From positions 1 through 64,000 of the forward strand of contig JABLUY010000110.1 of the NCBI GenBank assembly GCA_013306675.1: DNA of 64,000 nucleotides. Reading direction: 5' to 3'. Both the position numbers and the translations under genes were made by a program. Shown here piece by piece: positions 42,599 to 53,396 of the stretch (positions within the stretch are counted from its first letter, which is position 1; every line of letters starts with the position of its first letter). Origin of the DNA: Thraustochytrium sp. TN22. Its lineage: Eukaryota; Sar; Bigyra; Thraustochytrida; Thraustochytriidae. The notes under the pieces were generated by a model, which did no database searches, was not told where the DNA came from, and saw only the letters and a program-made list of their open reading frames with translations.

Positions 42599-44350
42599 AT
42601 GGCGGCCGCGCGCGGCGGCATGGCGGGCAAAGCGGGTCTGCAGCGCCGCGGGCGCGGCGCCGCGCCTGCGCAGACGCAGCAGACCGCGAGCGCGGCGCGG
42701 CGCGGCGCGGGCGGCAGCGGCAGCGGCAGCGGCATGGCGCGGCGCGGCGCGGCGCTGGGCGCCGCCGAGCTGCTGGGCGGCGTGCTGACGGAGGAGGTGG
42801 ACGCGGCGGCGGCGCGCGACGACAAGAACGAGTCCGCCAAGGTCGCCAGCTTCGCGCCGCGCGCGGACCAGAGCCGCGCGCTGCAGCGGCGCGCGAGGGG
42901 CGGCGCGGGCAAGGGCGGCGCGCGAAGCGTGGCGCGCGACGCGCTGCGTGCTGTCGTCGAGCGCGAGCAGCGCGAGCTGCAGCGCGAGCGGGAGCGCGAC
43001 ATAGAGCAGGAGAGGCGGCGACAGCGCGACCAGGGCGGCGACAGTGCTGCTGCTACGCGACGACGTGCTCGCGGAGGATCACAGGATGACAGCGGCAGCA
43101 GTAGCAGCAGCGACGATGGCGGCGCCGGCGATGACAATAGGGCTGACGAGACCGTTGACGCGGGGCGCGACGCGGAGGCGGAGCGCCGCCGCGCGCTCAT
43201 TCGGGAGCGGCTGCTGGCCGCCAAGGCCAAGGCGGCGCCGCCCGCAGAAGTGCCAACACAGGCGCTGCAGTCCGCACAGGAGCAGCTGCAGATTGGCAAG
43301 GTCATTACGCTGCCGGAGGTGAGCAGGAGCGAGGTCGAGCGTGGTCACGATGGGGCCGAGGACGACGAGGACGACGAGGAGGAAGGCGCAGCGGCGCGGC
43401 GGCGGCTCGCGCTGCTGCGCGCCAAGAAAAAGAAGCAAATGGCGTCATCGGACTCGGACTCGGACTCGGACTCGAGCGAGCAGGCCAGGCCCGCGACAAG
43501 CATGCGCGCCGCGCCGACATCGCCCGCATCGGATGCCTCCGGCGCGTCCTCGTCCTCGTCCTCGTGCTCGTCTTCGTCAGGTAGCGCGTCGGGGCGGTCC
43601 TCCGGGGTGGACGCGGAGGATGCGCGCATGGTGCGGCCGGTATTCGTGGCGAAGAAGCAGCGCGTGCTGCACAAAGAGCGCGAACGGCTGGCAGAGGCGG
43701 AGGAGCGCGCCGCTGCCGCCGAGGCGTCGGCCAAGAGCGCGTCGCGAAAGCGCACGCGCGAGGCCATCACGGCGGAGGTGCGCAAGAGCGCGGCGGCGGC
43801 CGAGGTGCACTCGAGCGAGGCGAAGCGCGCCCTGCTGAGCGCGCGCGCCGACATGCCGGACGATACGGACGGCGTGGACGAGGAGGGAGAATTTGAAGCA
43901 TGGGAGCTGCGCGAACTTGCGCGTCTGCAGCGCACGCGGGAGCGCGCGCGCGCGCGCGAGGCCGAGGCCGCCGAGACCGAGCGGCGACGCGGGCTGACAG
44001 ACGAGGAGCGCGCCGCGGAGGACGCCGAGCTTGTGCAGGCGGGCCTGCGCAAGGCGGCCCGCACGGGCGAGGAGGAGGATCGCGGCGAGCGCGACTGGCG
44101 GCACGTGCGATCGACCAAGGGCGTCTTCTATATGGACGAGGACGCCCTCGAGGGCGCGGACGACGTACGCCTGCGCGACACGAGCGAGGCAACGCGCGAC
44201 GACCGCCTGCGCGCCATGAAAAAGGCCATCGAACGCACGCGCGACGCAGACCGCGCGCAACCATCCAAGCATCGGCGGCAGTTCGTCGACACGAGTCGTG
44301 GGTCGATGTGGGGCGGCTATCAGGGCAGGCCCAAGCCCAAGCCGGAGTGA
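42599..44350 (+). CDS. MFAP1: Spliceosomal protein MFAP1
   Basis: A 583-residue highly charged protein. MFAP1 is a component of the spliceosomal B complex that helps tri-snRNP activation. The N-terminal half is low complexity with Arg-rich coiled coils (EREQRELQRERERDIEQER) and Ser/Asp tracts. Family landmarks sit in the second half: RPVFVAKKQRV, the EFEAWELRELARLQRTRERA helix, GLTDEERAAEDAEL and GVFYMDEDALE (counterpart of human GAFFMDED), then a basic tail. The human-like C-terminal HLVDQDTT is recognisable as QFVDTSRGSMWG. A Ser-Asp run (43447-43475) is encoded by a GGACTC hexamer array. The ATG at 42599 was chosen as the first Met after the promoter; the frame is open upstream only through GC-rich sequence and antisense deformylase. 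Confidence 0.85.
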   Translation: MAAARGGMAGKAGLQRRGRGAAPAQTQQTASAARRGAGGSGSGSGMARRGAALGAAELLGGVLTEEVDAAAARDDKNESAKVASFAPRADQSRALQRRARGGAGKGGARSVARDALRAVVEREQRELQRERERDIEQERRRQRDQGGDSAAATRRRARGGSQDDSGSSSSSDDGGAGDDNRADETVDAGRDAEAERRRALIRERLLAAKAKAAPPAEVPTQALQSAQEQLQIGKVITLPEVSRSEVERGHDGAEDDEDDEEEGAAARRRLALLRAKKKKQMASSDSDSDSDSSEQARPATSMRAAPTSPASDASGASSSSSSCSSSSGSASGRSSGVDAEDARMVRPVFVAKKQRVLHKERERLAEAEERAAAAEASAKSASRKRTREAITAEVRKSAAAAEVHSSEAKRALLSARADMPDDTDGVDEEGEFEAWELRELARLQRTRERARAREAEAAETERRRGLTDEERAAEDAELVQAGLRKAARTGEEEDRGERDWRHVRSTKGVFYMDEDALEGADDVRLRDTSEATRDDRLRAMKKAIERTRDADRAQPSKHRRQFVDTSRGSMWGGYQGRPKPKPE

Positions 44351-44586
44351 TCGATCTCTGCGAATGTGCGCGTCTGAACTGGAGAATGAATGAATGGAAA
44401 CGAGAACGAAGAGACGAAGAGACGCAGGGAGACGCAGGAAAGCAAGAGATGAGATGACTTGTTAAAATTAATGACAAGGAGGACATGACATGATGGCGCG
44501 CGAATGCAAGAGACCTCGAGAGCTGCAGCTCCCGTGCCGCGGCCCTGAGCCTCTTGCAAACTGGACTGGACGTAGCTGCCAAGGCG

Positions 44587-46148
44587 TCAGCTGGCGCCGC
44601 CGCCGCTGGTGAGCGAGACAGGACACTTCTTGTAGCAGTGGTACTGGCGCGGGCAGTCGCGCGTGCGCTCGCCCTTGCAGCAGCAGAGCTGCTTGCAAAA
44701 GGGACAGCCCGTGAGGAAGACATCGTTTCCGTGCTCTTCGCGCATCTTCTCGGCGCAGCGACGGCAGTAAATGTTGGGACAGCGGCGGCAGAGTACAACG
44801 CGCTTGCGCAGGTTGCCGCAGCGGTGGCAGGAGGAGCGGTGCGAGCCGGGCTCGACGTTCTTGTTCCACGTGCCATACGGGCCCACGTCGATGAGCACGG
44901 CGTCCCTGGACTTGTCGCCCTTGCCGCCCTTGCAGTGGCGGCGGTGCGGGCCGAGGCCCTTTTTGCTGAAGACGTCGCCGCACTTTTCGCACTGCAGACG
45001 ATCGTCCTGGGCCCCGGACGCGCCGGTGCCGACGGCAGGCGAGTCGGAGGCGCCCCCAGCAATGCCGGCGGCGGCGGGGCCCGCTGCGCTGGACGCGTAG
45101 GCGGGCGACGTGGTTGCGGCAGGGGAGGGTGAGGAGGAGGAGGAGGAGGGCGAGGGCGATGTCGGGCTGTTGCCGTCGCCGCCGAGGCGCGAGGCAAGGT
45201 CGCGGTCCGCGAAGCCCTTCCAGGCAGCGGCGACCACGAGCGAGACGTCGCCGCCCGAGTGCCGGGCGGCGTCCAGGGCAGGGCCGAGACGCGTGGCGAG
45301 CGTGGAGAGCGCGTCGCGCGTACGGTCGGAAGGCTGCGCGTCACCGGCGGGCAGCGTGACGCCCGTGTGAGCGTCGGCCCAGCGGTCACGCTGCGTGATG
45401 AGCGCGCGCATGGCGCGCACGAAGCGGATGAGCGCGGTCGCCAGCGCGTTGGACACACCGAGGTCCTTGGCCAGGTCCGAGTATGTAGACGAGGACGGTG
45501 ACACCTTGGCCGCGAGCCACTCGAGAAGCTGGTACAGGGTGTCGCAAAAGCGTGGGAATCGGAAGCGCGGCGGCACGTCGAGACGCATCTCCATGGCGAA
45601 GGCGTCGAGGTGCGTGGTGAGCGAGGAAAGCGTGAGCGCGTTGGAGCCAAAGATGATGCTGTCCTCCGGGTAGAAGAAGGCCATGATCCAGCCGGCCGGC
45701 ACGTACGCGCTGGCGCCGGCCGCGATGTCCATGCGGTTATGGCGGTCCACGAGCCGGCCAAAAAAGTCGGTGCGCAGGCTGCCGGAGGAGACCCACTTCT
45801 CGTAAGCCTCTAGATTCCCGGCCGTGGGCTCGATGAGAAAGACCCAGAGCTCGCCACAGGCCACGTACAGGTAACTGGCCGCGCCGCCGTACGGCACAAA
45901 GAAGTCCGCGTACGAGTACGATGTGGCCATGGTGCAGAAGAGCGGGGCGCGCGCGTTGTTCCCGGTGCTTCCACTTCCGGAGCCGGCGACGTCTGAGGAG
46001 AGCCAGGGCGCCACACCAATGGTGCTCTGGAACTTGTTGCGCGCCTTGAGCTCGACGCGCGAGCTGCACGAGGCATGCGCAGCACCGCCGTCGTAGCCGA
46101 GCAGAGCGGTGGGCGATCCCGGCACGCGCGCCGGGTTGTCGCCAGCCG

Positions 46149-46204
<56 letters not shown>

Positions 46205-46734
46205 ACGCCGCCGCCGCCGCTGCTGGCGGCCTGGCCCTTTGCGATCGACGACAACGAGGGGCGGGAGGCGGAGGCGCTATCGCTGGCCAGCGCCGTGCTC
46301 AGATCCAGCTGGGTCCAAAACGTAGGCAGGTCCACGAGATCACCGAGTGGTGTCTCGCGCACGTCGAAGCTCACCATGTTGAGCTCCTGGTCGTCGCGCG
46401 GGAGCGCAGCCCGCGTCGTGTTGTCCTCCAGGTACGCGGCCCACTGGCTAAAGGGCATGACCACCTCGCGCTCCTCGCGCAGCTGCAGCACCGTCACGAG
46501 GCGGTCACCCCCCACCACGTCCACGAGGTCCGCAGGCCGCGAGTCCGCGGGCGGCAGCGCCTGGCCCGGCACGGCCTCGGCATCCGCGCACAGGAGCGGC
46601 CATCGCAGGTCGGCCTCGACGCCCAGGTCTTCCGCGCGGACCTCTGTGTACAGCAGGTCGCGCTTGGCCGACGCGGACGAGGATGCCAGCGGGCGCGTCG
46701 AGGCAGCCGCGGCCGTCGTCACGACGGGCTCCAT
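44587..46734 (-). CDS. KDM2-like JmjC protein lacking iron ligands, with 4CXXC-type zinc finger
   Basis: A 715-residue protein from the Met at 46734. A JmjC core resembles KDM2/PHF-type demethylases: YADFFVPYGGAASYLYVACG, ELWVFLIEPTAGNLEAYEKW, AYVPAGWIMAFFYPEDSIIF. The Fe(II)-binding HxD...H triad is replaced by F279-x-P281 and M351, so demethylase chemistry is not expected. After a long helical region, a C2HC finger (CEKCGDVFSKKGLGPHRRHC) and a Cys-rich zf-4CXXC_R1-like domain (CHRCGNLRKRVVLCRRCPNI ... CPFCKQLCCCKG) end the protein. Poly-Ser of 18 residues is encoded by a CTG/CAG array. Likely role: chromatin-associated reader or scaffold (pseudoenzyme). It converges with MFAP1. Confidence 0.82.
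46151..46204. repeat. (CTG)18 perfect trinucleotide repeat inside coding sequence
   Basis: Eighteen uninterrupted CTG units; on the minus strand they encode poly-Ser (AGC) in the JmjC-like protein. A perfect repeat of this length is probably polymorphic between strains. Confidence 0.97.
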
Positions 46735-49700
46735 GGCTGCCGCCTGCGCGCGCGCGCTGGGCCCGCCGCCGGGAGAAGAATGCAGCCAAGTGCTCGGATC
46801 TCCAGCGCCCTGCCGCGCCGGGTCGGCGCCGCCGGTCGTTCCAATGGAGGCCGGGGTGGAGCGGCGTGGAGCGGAGGAGCGCTCCGCGTCGCCTCGCCTC
46901 GCCTCGCGCCGAGCTGCGCCGCGCCGTGCCGCGCTCCTCCGGCGAGCAGGCGGGCAGGCAGGCCGCCGGCAAGGCAAGTCCGCACGCAAGCAGGGCCCCG
47001 GTTCCTCCTCCGCGCCGCCGGCCGCCAGCCGCGCCGCGCGTTGGCGTCTGCCGCGCGCCGGCGCCCGCGCGCCGCCCGGCCCCGCCGCCGCCTCGCCGCC
47101 GCGCGCGTTGAGGACCTGCGGCGCGGCGCGCGCGGGGAGCGGGGCCCGCGCGAAGACGCGCGGGGCGACACTGATCAGGTGACGACTGCCGCATTGCAGC
47201 CGCAAGTCGCGCCTCGCCGCATAGGCAGTGGCGGCGCGCGATAGGCCACTGTGCGGCGGGAGGCGCACTTGCGGCACGGGCCGGGCGCGTGCAGGCCAGG
47301 CCGTCCGAGCGCTGCCGTGATCGTGGGCGTGGCCGCCGCGGGCTCGTGCGCGTGCGCGGCGGCGCTCGCGAGCCGGAGCCGGAGGCGGGCGAGCTAGGCA
47401 GAGGCAAGGCCTTGCTTTCGGGCGGCGCAGCGAGTGGCGCTTCGGAGCTCGCGCACCAAGCAAGCACTGCCAGCAGGAGGCGGCGCTGCGGCTGCCTGCT
47501 GGCGGCGGTCAGGCGTGACGAGGACTCAGGACGGCCAGAGGTTCAAGTTCAAGTTCTTTGAACCTCAAGTTGAAGTTCCAGTTCGAGCGAGTTAGTCGTG
47601 AAGGTTGAGAGAGCTTCGCGTCGACAAGACGAGGTGTGCGCAGGGGACGTCAAAAAGCCTGGGCGAGCTCGGGTCACAGGAAGCGTGGCACTGATGATTA
47701 TGGATGAAAGAAGCTTGGTACGTCGCCTGAGTTGGGTGGCCCTCCTCGAAATTAAACGTTGGAGGCGAGGCGGGGGGGATGCGGCTGGACCTAGGACGCG
47801 AGCTCGAGTTCACAGCACAGCTACTACCAGCCAAAACGTACAAAAAGACAACTGCTCACAGAGCTCAGAGCAACTGGGTGCCCTCTTGCAACTGCGACTG
47901 GCACTAAGAGGCAGTAGCCGTGAAGGACGAGCTGCAAGATCAAACAACGGGCGACGAGGCAACAAAGAACCCGAAGAGTCGCTTCAATGGGCGCCCTGTC
48001 GCACAGCGAGCAGTCCGGCGAAAATGGTCGGTCTGGTGCCTCTGACCCGTCCGCCAGACAGCTCAGGCGAGGCGTGCAAACCAGCTCGGGAGAGAGGACG
48101 AGTGCGGCGCGGCCGACCTGGCCGCAAACAACGGCAGGAAGAATGCTGATTAGCATGTCACGAATCGGGACACGGACGCGGTTGAGCGAGGTCCGCACGC
48201 TTGCATTCTTCTTCGCGGGAGATGAGACGGAGTAGGACGCCTACTAACGTACCTGCCTGGCACATCGACGCTATACCGACGCTCCAGTCGGCACACGGGA
48301 AGTTGCGCAGACCGTCAGGGCAATGGCTGTGGCGGACAAGGCGCAAGGACCAACGCATCGGTTCTCGTGGTCACAGTCAGGCAATGGGCCACCCGAATGA
48401 TCCCACGGCGCGTGAACGGGCATCCAGACGAGATGAGCTAGGCCGACCCACTTGACCCGCTGATGGAACCTTTAGAGTCGCTTGCTCGTTGGACACCAGC
48501 CTCTTCAACCCCGTTGAACGACAGCGACGTCGACCCAGGCTCAGGGCGACGCACACTCGTTGAATCGGTGAACCGGTGGGCTGCGTTCTTGTCCAGCGAG
48601 GCTTGACTCTAGCTCGCTCGTGGCGTACTTCATGGCAGGTGTTCAACGTGCGGTATGGATGCGGCTGCTGCACCGTGAGATATGATCCCAGGCCAGAGTC
48701 TCGGGGAGAGGTATCTGCTTCACAGGAGAGCCGAGATTCAGCGCTTGAAGCGGCCATGGTGGCTGTGCGCTCTTCTAAAAAGTCTTCGCCACGCAGCGTA
48801 GCCTCTAGCTAGGCGCGTCTCAGGTCTGGATTCGTTGCAGGAAACGACGCCTCGATCCACCTCGCTCCGCGCCGCGTGCGCCAGACGCGATCAGGACGAG
48901 CACTTGAAACGAACTGCATCGCCTCTCGCCCTGCCTTCGCCTCGCGTCTCGCGCCGGCGGGCGCGCCAAACGGCCGGCCAGGCGAGGCCGCCGGTGGCCA
49001 ACCTGAGAGCACCTGACCGCGGCGCGAGGCCGCCGGCGCTGAGAGGATTTTCATTCACAGTGTCAGCAGCCTTGTGAGTTGGCGCCGCCGCCCTGCCCGC
49101 AGCCACCGTCCAGAGTCTGTTAAACTCTGTTTCGCGGCGCGAGGCACCTGTTCTGCCAGCCAGACTGCCCTGCCACCGCCCTGACATTAAGCGGCGCGGC
49201 GGCGGCGGCGGTGTAGTTATGCCGGTCTAGTAAATCGCCATCCCTCGCCGACTCGCTCTCCCCCTCACCACGCTCTCCCACATTCTCCCCGCAGGCTGCC
49301 ACACAGCCACAGCTTCAAGAGGCAGGGACGCGTCCCGCGCCAGGCCTGCAGGCGAGTTGCGCGCGGCGCGATTCCGCGTCGTCGGGGCGCCTCAACGACG
49401 GCCGCTGAGCCGCGCGCGCGTAGGGGCGGTCAAGGAGGCGGCGGCGCGCAGCGGGTGGTGACGGGCGACGCGGCACTGGACGCCGCTCCCGCTCGGCCAT
49501 GGAGCTGGCGGAGGCCACTGCCAGATTTCCCCGCGGCTGCACGTTGATCACCATCACTGGCACTCGCCCGCCCGCTCGCGCGCGCGTCGCGTGAACCGGC
49601 GCACTGCAGTATCTACGGCAAAGACCACCGCTGCCAGCGCCAGCGAGTGGCGAGCGAACTTGAAGCAGTTGCTTGTTAGCTTCGAGCTGGCAGACCTCCA

Positions 49701-49811
49701 TCCTCCGCCGCTCGAGCTAGCTGCTTCGACTGAGCTTCTCGCAGCAAACTCGCAATCTCCGACGGAGCTGGAGCTGGGAGCTAACCGGATAGCTAGAGCG
49801 CTTTATCTGCC
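46735..49811. other. Gene-poor region, left part
   Basis: 3.1 kb. The JmjC frame stays open to 47463 but is Arg/Ala low complexity. From 47465 on, GC content falls and no frame on either strand shows family resemblance, codon bias or length beyond chance. Contents noted: a hairpin at 47538-47566 and scattered CTAG/GCTAGC words near 48800-49790. No tRNA cloverleaf or snRNA was recognised by eye. Confidence 0.45.
47538..47566. repeat. Inverted repeat (9-bp arms)
   Basis: GAGGTTCAA and TTGAACCTC arms around an 11-nt spacer made of further GTTCAAGTTC words. A stable hairpin is possible; function unknown. Confidence 0.75.
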
Positions 49812-50024
49812 ATGGACGACAAGCCACCACTGGCAGGGGCGGCCGGGCAGGTCCAGCAGTCAGGGAAGGCGATGGACTCCGGCGCGCGTGTGACGGCCAG
49901 AGCGGCGCGCGGCGGCCGGCACCGCCCGTATTGGCGCGAGCGCGTGTTTGCGACGGGCGTGCTGCCCATCTTCTCGGGCACCGCGATCGCTGACCCAAAC
50001 CCCAAGCACCAGAGTGCATTGTAG
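49812..50024 (+). CDS. Small conserved protein, TGVLP family copy B
   Basis: A 70-residue ORF with the family core YWRERVFATGVLPIFSG at residues 40-56 preceded by SGARVTARAARGGRHRP, and ending HQSAL. Compared with copy C (52020), the tail is also conserved (KHQSAL versus MHQSSL), whereas copy A has an acidic tail. The start context CTGCCATGG is strong. Like its paralogues it is Arg-rich and has no predicted membrane segment or known domain. It is isolated: the nearest recognised genes are about 3 kb away on either side, apart from copy C 2 kb downstream on the same strand. Confidence 0.65.
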   Translation: MDDKPPLAGAAGQVQQSGKAMDSGARVTARAARGGRHRPYWRERVFATGVLPIFSGTAIADPNPKHQSAL

Positions 50025-52019
50025 TTGGTCATGGATGGCGGCCATCGTGGCTCATGTCAGCCAGGCCGGGCTCAAACAGCGGCGGCTGCCAGTGGCGTCA
50101 CCTCCTCACGATCAAGTCAATAAGCAAACCATGAGCGGCCTGTAACAACTAGGCTGAGACAGCTAGGCTGAGTACAGCTTTGGGTTCGCCTGGCTGGCTG
50201 CTTGCAGGTGAAGTCGTCGCTGCCTATGTATCCTCGTAGCAAATAACCAAACGAATGGACTTGGGTTTGTTGTTCTTGCTTTCGCTACTTGTAGAGCTTG
50301 GCCGAGTCGGCCCTCCGCAGCCCGGCCCGGGCCGCCAGCGTCGCTGGTCGAGACCGGGCCGCTGGCAGCGTCCCTCGACTTTGCGAGGATTCGGCCACTC
50401 GCACAGACTTCCGGGGCAGTTTCTCGTTCGCAAGACTCCGGTGCCCTGACGAAGGGCCCGCCGGGCAGCCGCCACGGCCCTGATGGGCGGCCGCCTCGGC
50501 CCGATCTGGCACCGTGATGGATCGTTGGACAACTCGACTCGCCCCCGCAGGCAGCCAGCGCCAGCCCGGCGGGCAAGCAACTGCTTGATGCCCCTTCTCA
50601 GGAGCAGCCAGCCAGCCTGACTGTGAGGGGGAGCGGCGGGTCGCAGAGCCAAGCTCAACTCGCAAAGTCAGTCCCAATCCCGATGAGCAGGTCAGCCGGC
50701 TAGATCTCAAGGAATTGTCGTCCGCCGGCCCGGGGCACGCCGGCCCGCCCACCGGCCACCACCAGCCAGCGCGTGGTAGGGTACCAATACAATCCGAGTC
50801 TGACCACTTGCCCTGCCTGGCTCAGCCTGAGCTGCAGTCGACGCGAATGACCGCAGAGCGCGCGGCCGCTCGTTTCGGCGCCAGCCTCGCGTCGTTCCAT
50901 GGCCACGTACTTCCTTCCCCACGCGTGCGTGCACCAACCGGCGGTGGCGGCGTCCGGAAGCAAGTAGGGTACGTGTTACCAGCTTACCACGACCGTTGTC
51001 CATGCAGCCAAGACGAACCCCCCCTCGCTTCGCCACGGTACACTGGGTGTCACAGCGGAGCTAGGCACGCAGCGCCGGCCGGCGCGAAAGACGCCTGCCC
51101 GAGCCCAAGTCGCGACCCCCTGCGATCAGTCAACGGGTGGCTCGGAATCCCGCTCCGCGCTGCGCGCGCCACTGAGGCAAGCGAAGCGTTTCGCCCTGGG
51201 CTCTGGCCTGCCACTGCACCCAGGCTGTTCGCGAGACGCGGAAAGCGCAGCATCCAAACCTGGCTGGGTGTAGAACGCAACCATTTCAACCCATTTGCGC
51301 GCTCGCGACCTGGCCTGCTCGGCGTGATCGCTGAAACGCACTCGCGAGTTTCCGCCTGACCATACCTCGCGGAGCGCCCCGCATCGGAAGCTAGAAGCTA
51401 CCAGGCGGGCCACAGTGATTGGGCCCTCCAGGCTGAGGGACACGGGTCCGGGCGAAGCAAGCATCGAGCGCGCGCAGCTGGCTGGCAGCGCCTGGCAGCG
51501 GGCCGACGTATAGCGCGGCGCCGACAGACAGACCACGGTCGCAATGTTTGCGGCTGGGCGACAGCGCCAGATTGGCGTTGCGGCGCGGCGCGGTACGGCG
51601 GCACGAGCCAGGCGGCCAGTGTCCAGTACGAGGGAGGCGGTGGGGAAGTCGTGCGCTGGTGCAGCGGCAGCCGTTTCTGCCCGACCAGTCTCGCGAAGTT
51701 GCACTGGCAGCGGCGCTGCGGGGCTGCTCGCGCTGGAGGTCCCCCCCATCGGCAAGCTGCTAGCTCGAACGCGCCTGGTCGCGTCCAGGCTACGAACGCC
51801 GGCTGTGGGGCAAGGAAAAGCGCAACGAGCTCCCGAAACAAGCTGCTAGCAAGTTTCTAGCGATGCTAGAGACAAGCTAGCCTGCCCGAAGCGGTCTGGT
51901 GCAGCAGCACTGGGCAGTCCCGCAATCCGCAGCGCATTCCAACGAGCGAGCAGGCAGGCCAGGCACGAGCGCAGCGGCGGGAAGGAGGAAACGGGGCAGG
52001 CAGCAAGCCAGCCAGCAGC
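50025..52019. other. Gene-poor region between small ORFs B and C
   Basis: 2 kb with no supported coding frame. Composition is mixed and contains many CAGCCAGC/GCCAGCC words and GGTACC sites. It may hold the 3' UTR of copy B and the promoter of copy C; no RNA gene was recognised. Confidence 0.4.
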
Positions 52020-52247
52020 ATGGAGTGTACGGCGGCCATGGCGCAGCTTGAAGAGGGCCCGGCGGCACCGCGGCGAGGGCTATGCGCGCGCATCGTCATG
52101 GGCGGGGAGCGCTCCGCCCCGAGGGCCAGCGGCGAGCGCCGCAGGTGCAGGCGCGAGCGCGTCGTCACGACCGGCGTGCTGCCCGTTTTTTCGGGCGTCT
52201 CGCTCAAGGATGAGGACGAGCCGCCCATGCACCAGAGCAGCTTGTGA
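52020..52247 (+). CDS. Small conserved protein, TGVLP family copy C
   Basis: A 75-residue ORF; Met7 is an alternative start. It has CARIVMGGERSAP, then RRERVVTTGVLPVFSG at residues 44-59 and the tail SLKDEDEPPMHQSSL. The core uses different synonymous codons from copies A and B (for example Thr-Gly as ACC GGC versus ACG GGG or ACG GGC) while the residues are kept. That argues for purifying selection on a real protein rather than a recent DNA duplication. No known domain. Basic N-terminal half, acidic-to-polar tail. Same strand as copy B. Confidence 0.66.
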   Translation: MECTAAMAQLEEGPAAPRRGLCARIVMGGERSAPRASGERRRCRRERVVTTGVLPVFSGVSLKDEDEPPMHQSSL

Positions 52248-52641
52248 CGGTCCTGTAGCCGCACGTCAAGGCACGCCAAGGCACGGTCGACCTAAAGCGA
52301 GCTCAAGCGAGCGAGCAATCAGATAATTGGCGAGGTAGACCTCGGAGAGGGCCAAGCAAAGTAGCGAACAAGCTAAGACCGCAACTCATCGAGCGCATGA
52401 AGTTCGAGAGCTCAGACAAAGCGCGCGTGCGTGGGCACTGCACCCGTCTGGAGGCTCCTCTCATTGGCCCATCATCTCCATCACCACCCCTCCCTCAGCC
52501 CTTGTCTTCTTTTGATGTATTATGCTGTCACACAACCAATCAAAGCCACATCACATCACATTCATGTTCTTTCTTTCCGGGTCTCCCTGCTTGGCATGAC
52601 AATGGAGGCGCGTGCGTGCGGAGGCGCGCATGCGCAGATGC
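52248..52641. other. Intergenic region before the GST stop codon
   Basis: 394 bp with a locally AT-richer, pyrimidine-rich stretch (52480-52590) and no supported gene. Confidence 0.4.
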
Positions 52642-53319
52642 TTAGCGCTTGTGCTGTTCATACCAGGCGGCAACCTCCGGGAGCTCGTAAAAGCGCTGCA
52701 GATAGTCGGTAACGACCTTGTTGCAGTCGAGCGAGTCCGTGGGCACGTGGTCCATGTGGCCGCGCTGAAAGCTGCGCAGCGCCGGCACGGCCTTGCAATC
52801 CGCGATGGTGGGGCCGTCCTTGGAGGCCAGCCACTTGCCGTCGTTGGCCTCAATGAGCTTGGCGAAGTTGTTCAGGATGACAGGGAGCTTCTCCTTGACG
52901 AAAGCCTCACGCATCTTCTGGACCAGCGCCTTGTGCTCGTCCGTGCCCTTGAAGTCCTCCGAGTGGCCGTAGTTGGCCGGGCTCATGCCCATGTAAAAGG
53001 ATGGCTCCCACGCGCGCGCCAGGTCGTCACAGTAGCCCATGGCCTCGTCCACCAGCAGGCGGTCCAGCGGCTCGGCCGGCACCAGCTTGCCGGCGCCCAG
53101 CGTGCCGGCGTACCGCAGCAGCGCGTCGCTCTGCGCGTACTCGGTGCCGTCCACCTCCATCATGGGCAGCTGGCCGAAGCGCGTCTTGGGCTTGATCTCC
53201 TGCCACTCGCCATGCGACACGCGCGCGTCCTCAAAGTCCACGCCGTTCAGGGTCAGCGCCAGCCGGACCTTCTCGCCCGCGCCCTGGATGTCAAAGTACG
53301 TGAGCTTGATCTTGGACAT
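52642..53319 (-). CDS. Glutathione S-transferase (sigma/mu-like)
   Basis: A 225-residue cytosolic GST, starting at the Met at 53319 (AAGATGTCC context); the frame is open upstream through a CCTG microsatellite and is not used. The N-terminal thioredoxin-like domain has the catalytic Tyr in KLTYFDIQGAGEKVRL (Tyr8) and the glutathione-binding FGQLPMMEVDG and AQSDALLRYAG. The all-helical C-terminal domain contains GPTIADCKAVPALRSFQ (N-capping-box region). The Tyr and the QLPM / QSDALLRY pattern place it near sigma/mu classes. Role: conjugation of glutathione to electrophiles or isomerisation of lipid products. Divergent from the enoyl-CoA hydratase gene, 1.4 kb apart. Confidence 0.93.
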   Translation of the reverse strand: MSKIKLTYFDIQGAGEKVRLALTLNGVDFEDARVSHGEWQEIKPKTRFGQLPMMEVDGTEYAQSDALLRYAGTLGAGKLVPAEPLDRLLVDEAMGYCDDLARAWEPSFYMGMSPANYGHSEDFKGTDEHKALVQKMREAFVKEKLPVILNNFAKLIEANDGKWLASKDGPTIADCKAVPALRSFQRGHMDHVPTDSLDCNKVVTDYLQRFYELPEVAAWYEQHKR

Positions 53320-53357
53320 CTTGTCTTGCTCGCCGCGCGTCGCCTGCCTGGCCGCTG

Positions 53358-53362
53358 CCTTG

Positions 53363-53394
<32 letters not shown>

Positions 53395-53396
53395 CT
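53358..53396. repeat. (CCTG)n tetranucleotide array
   Basis: About nine copies, 40 bp upstream of the GST start codon on the minus strand. Confidence 0.92.

Noticed and set aside
46735-47463. Extended N-terminus of the JmjC protein
   Set aside because: The extra 243 residues are Arg/Ala/Pro low complexity through GC-rich promoter DNA; the Met at 46734 begins the ordered sequence.
47592-48812. Several 60-180-residue frames in the gene-poor island
   Set aside because: No codon bias, no family resemblance and overlapping frames on both strands of equal length.
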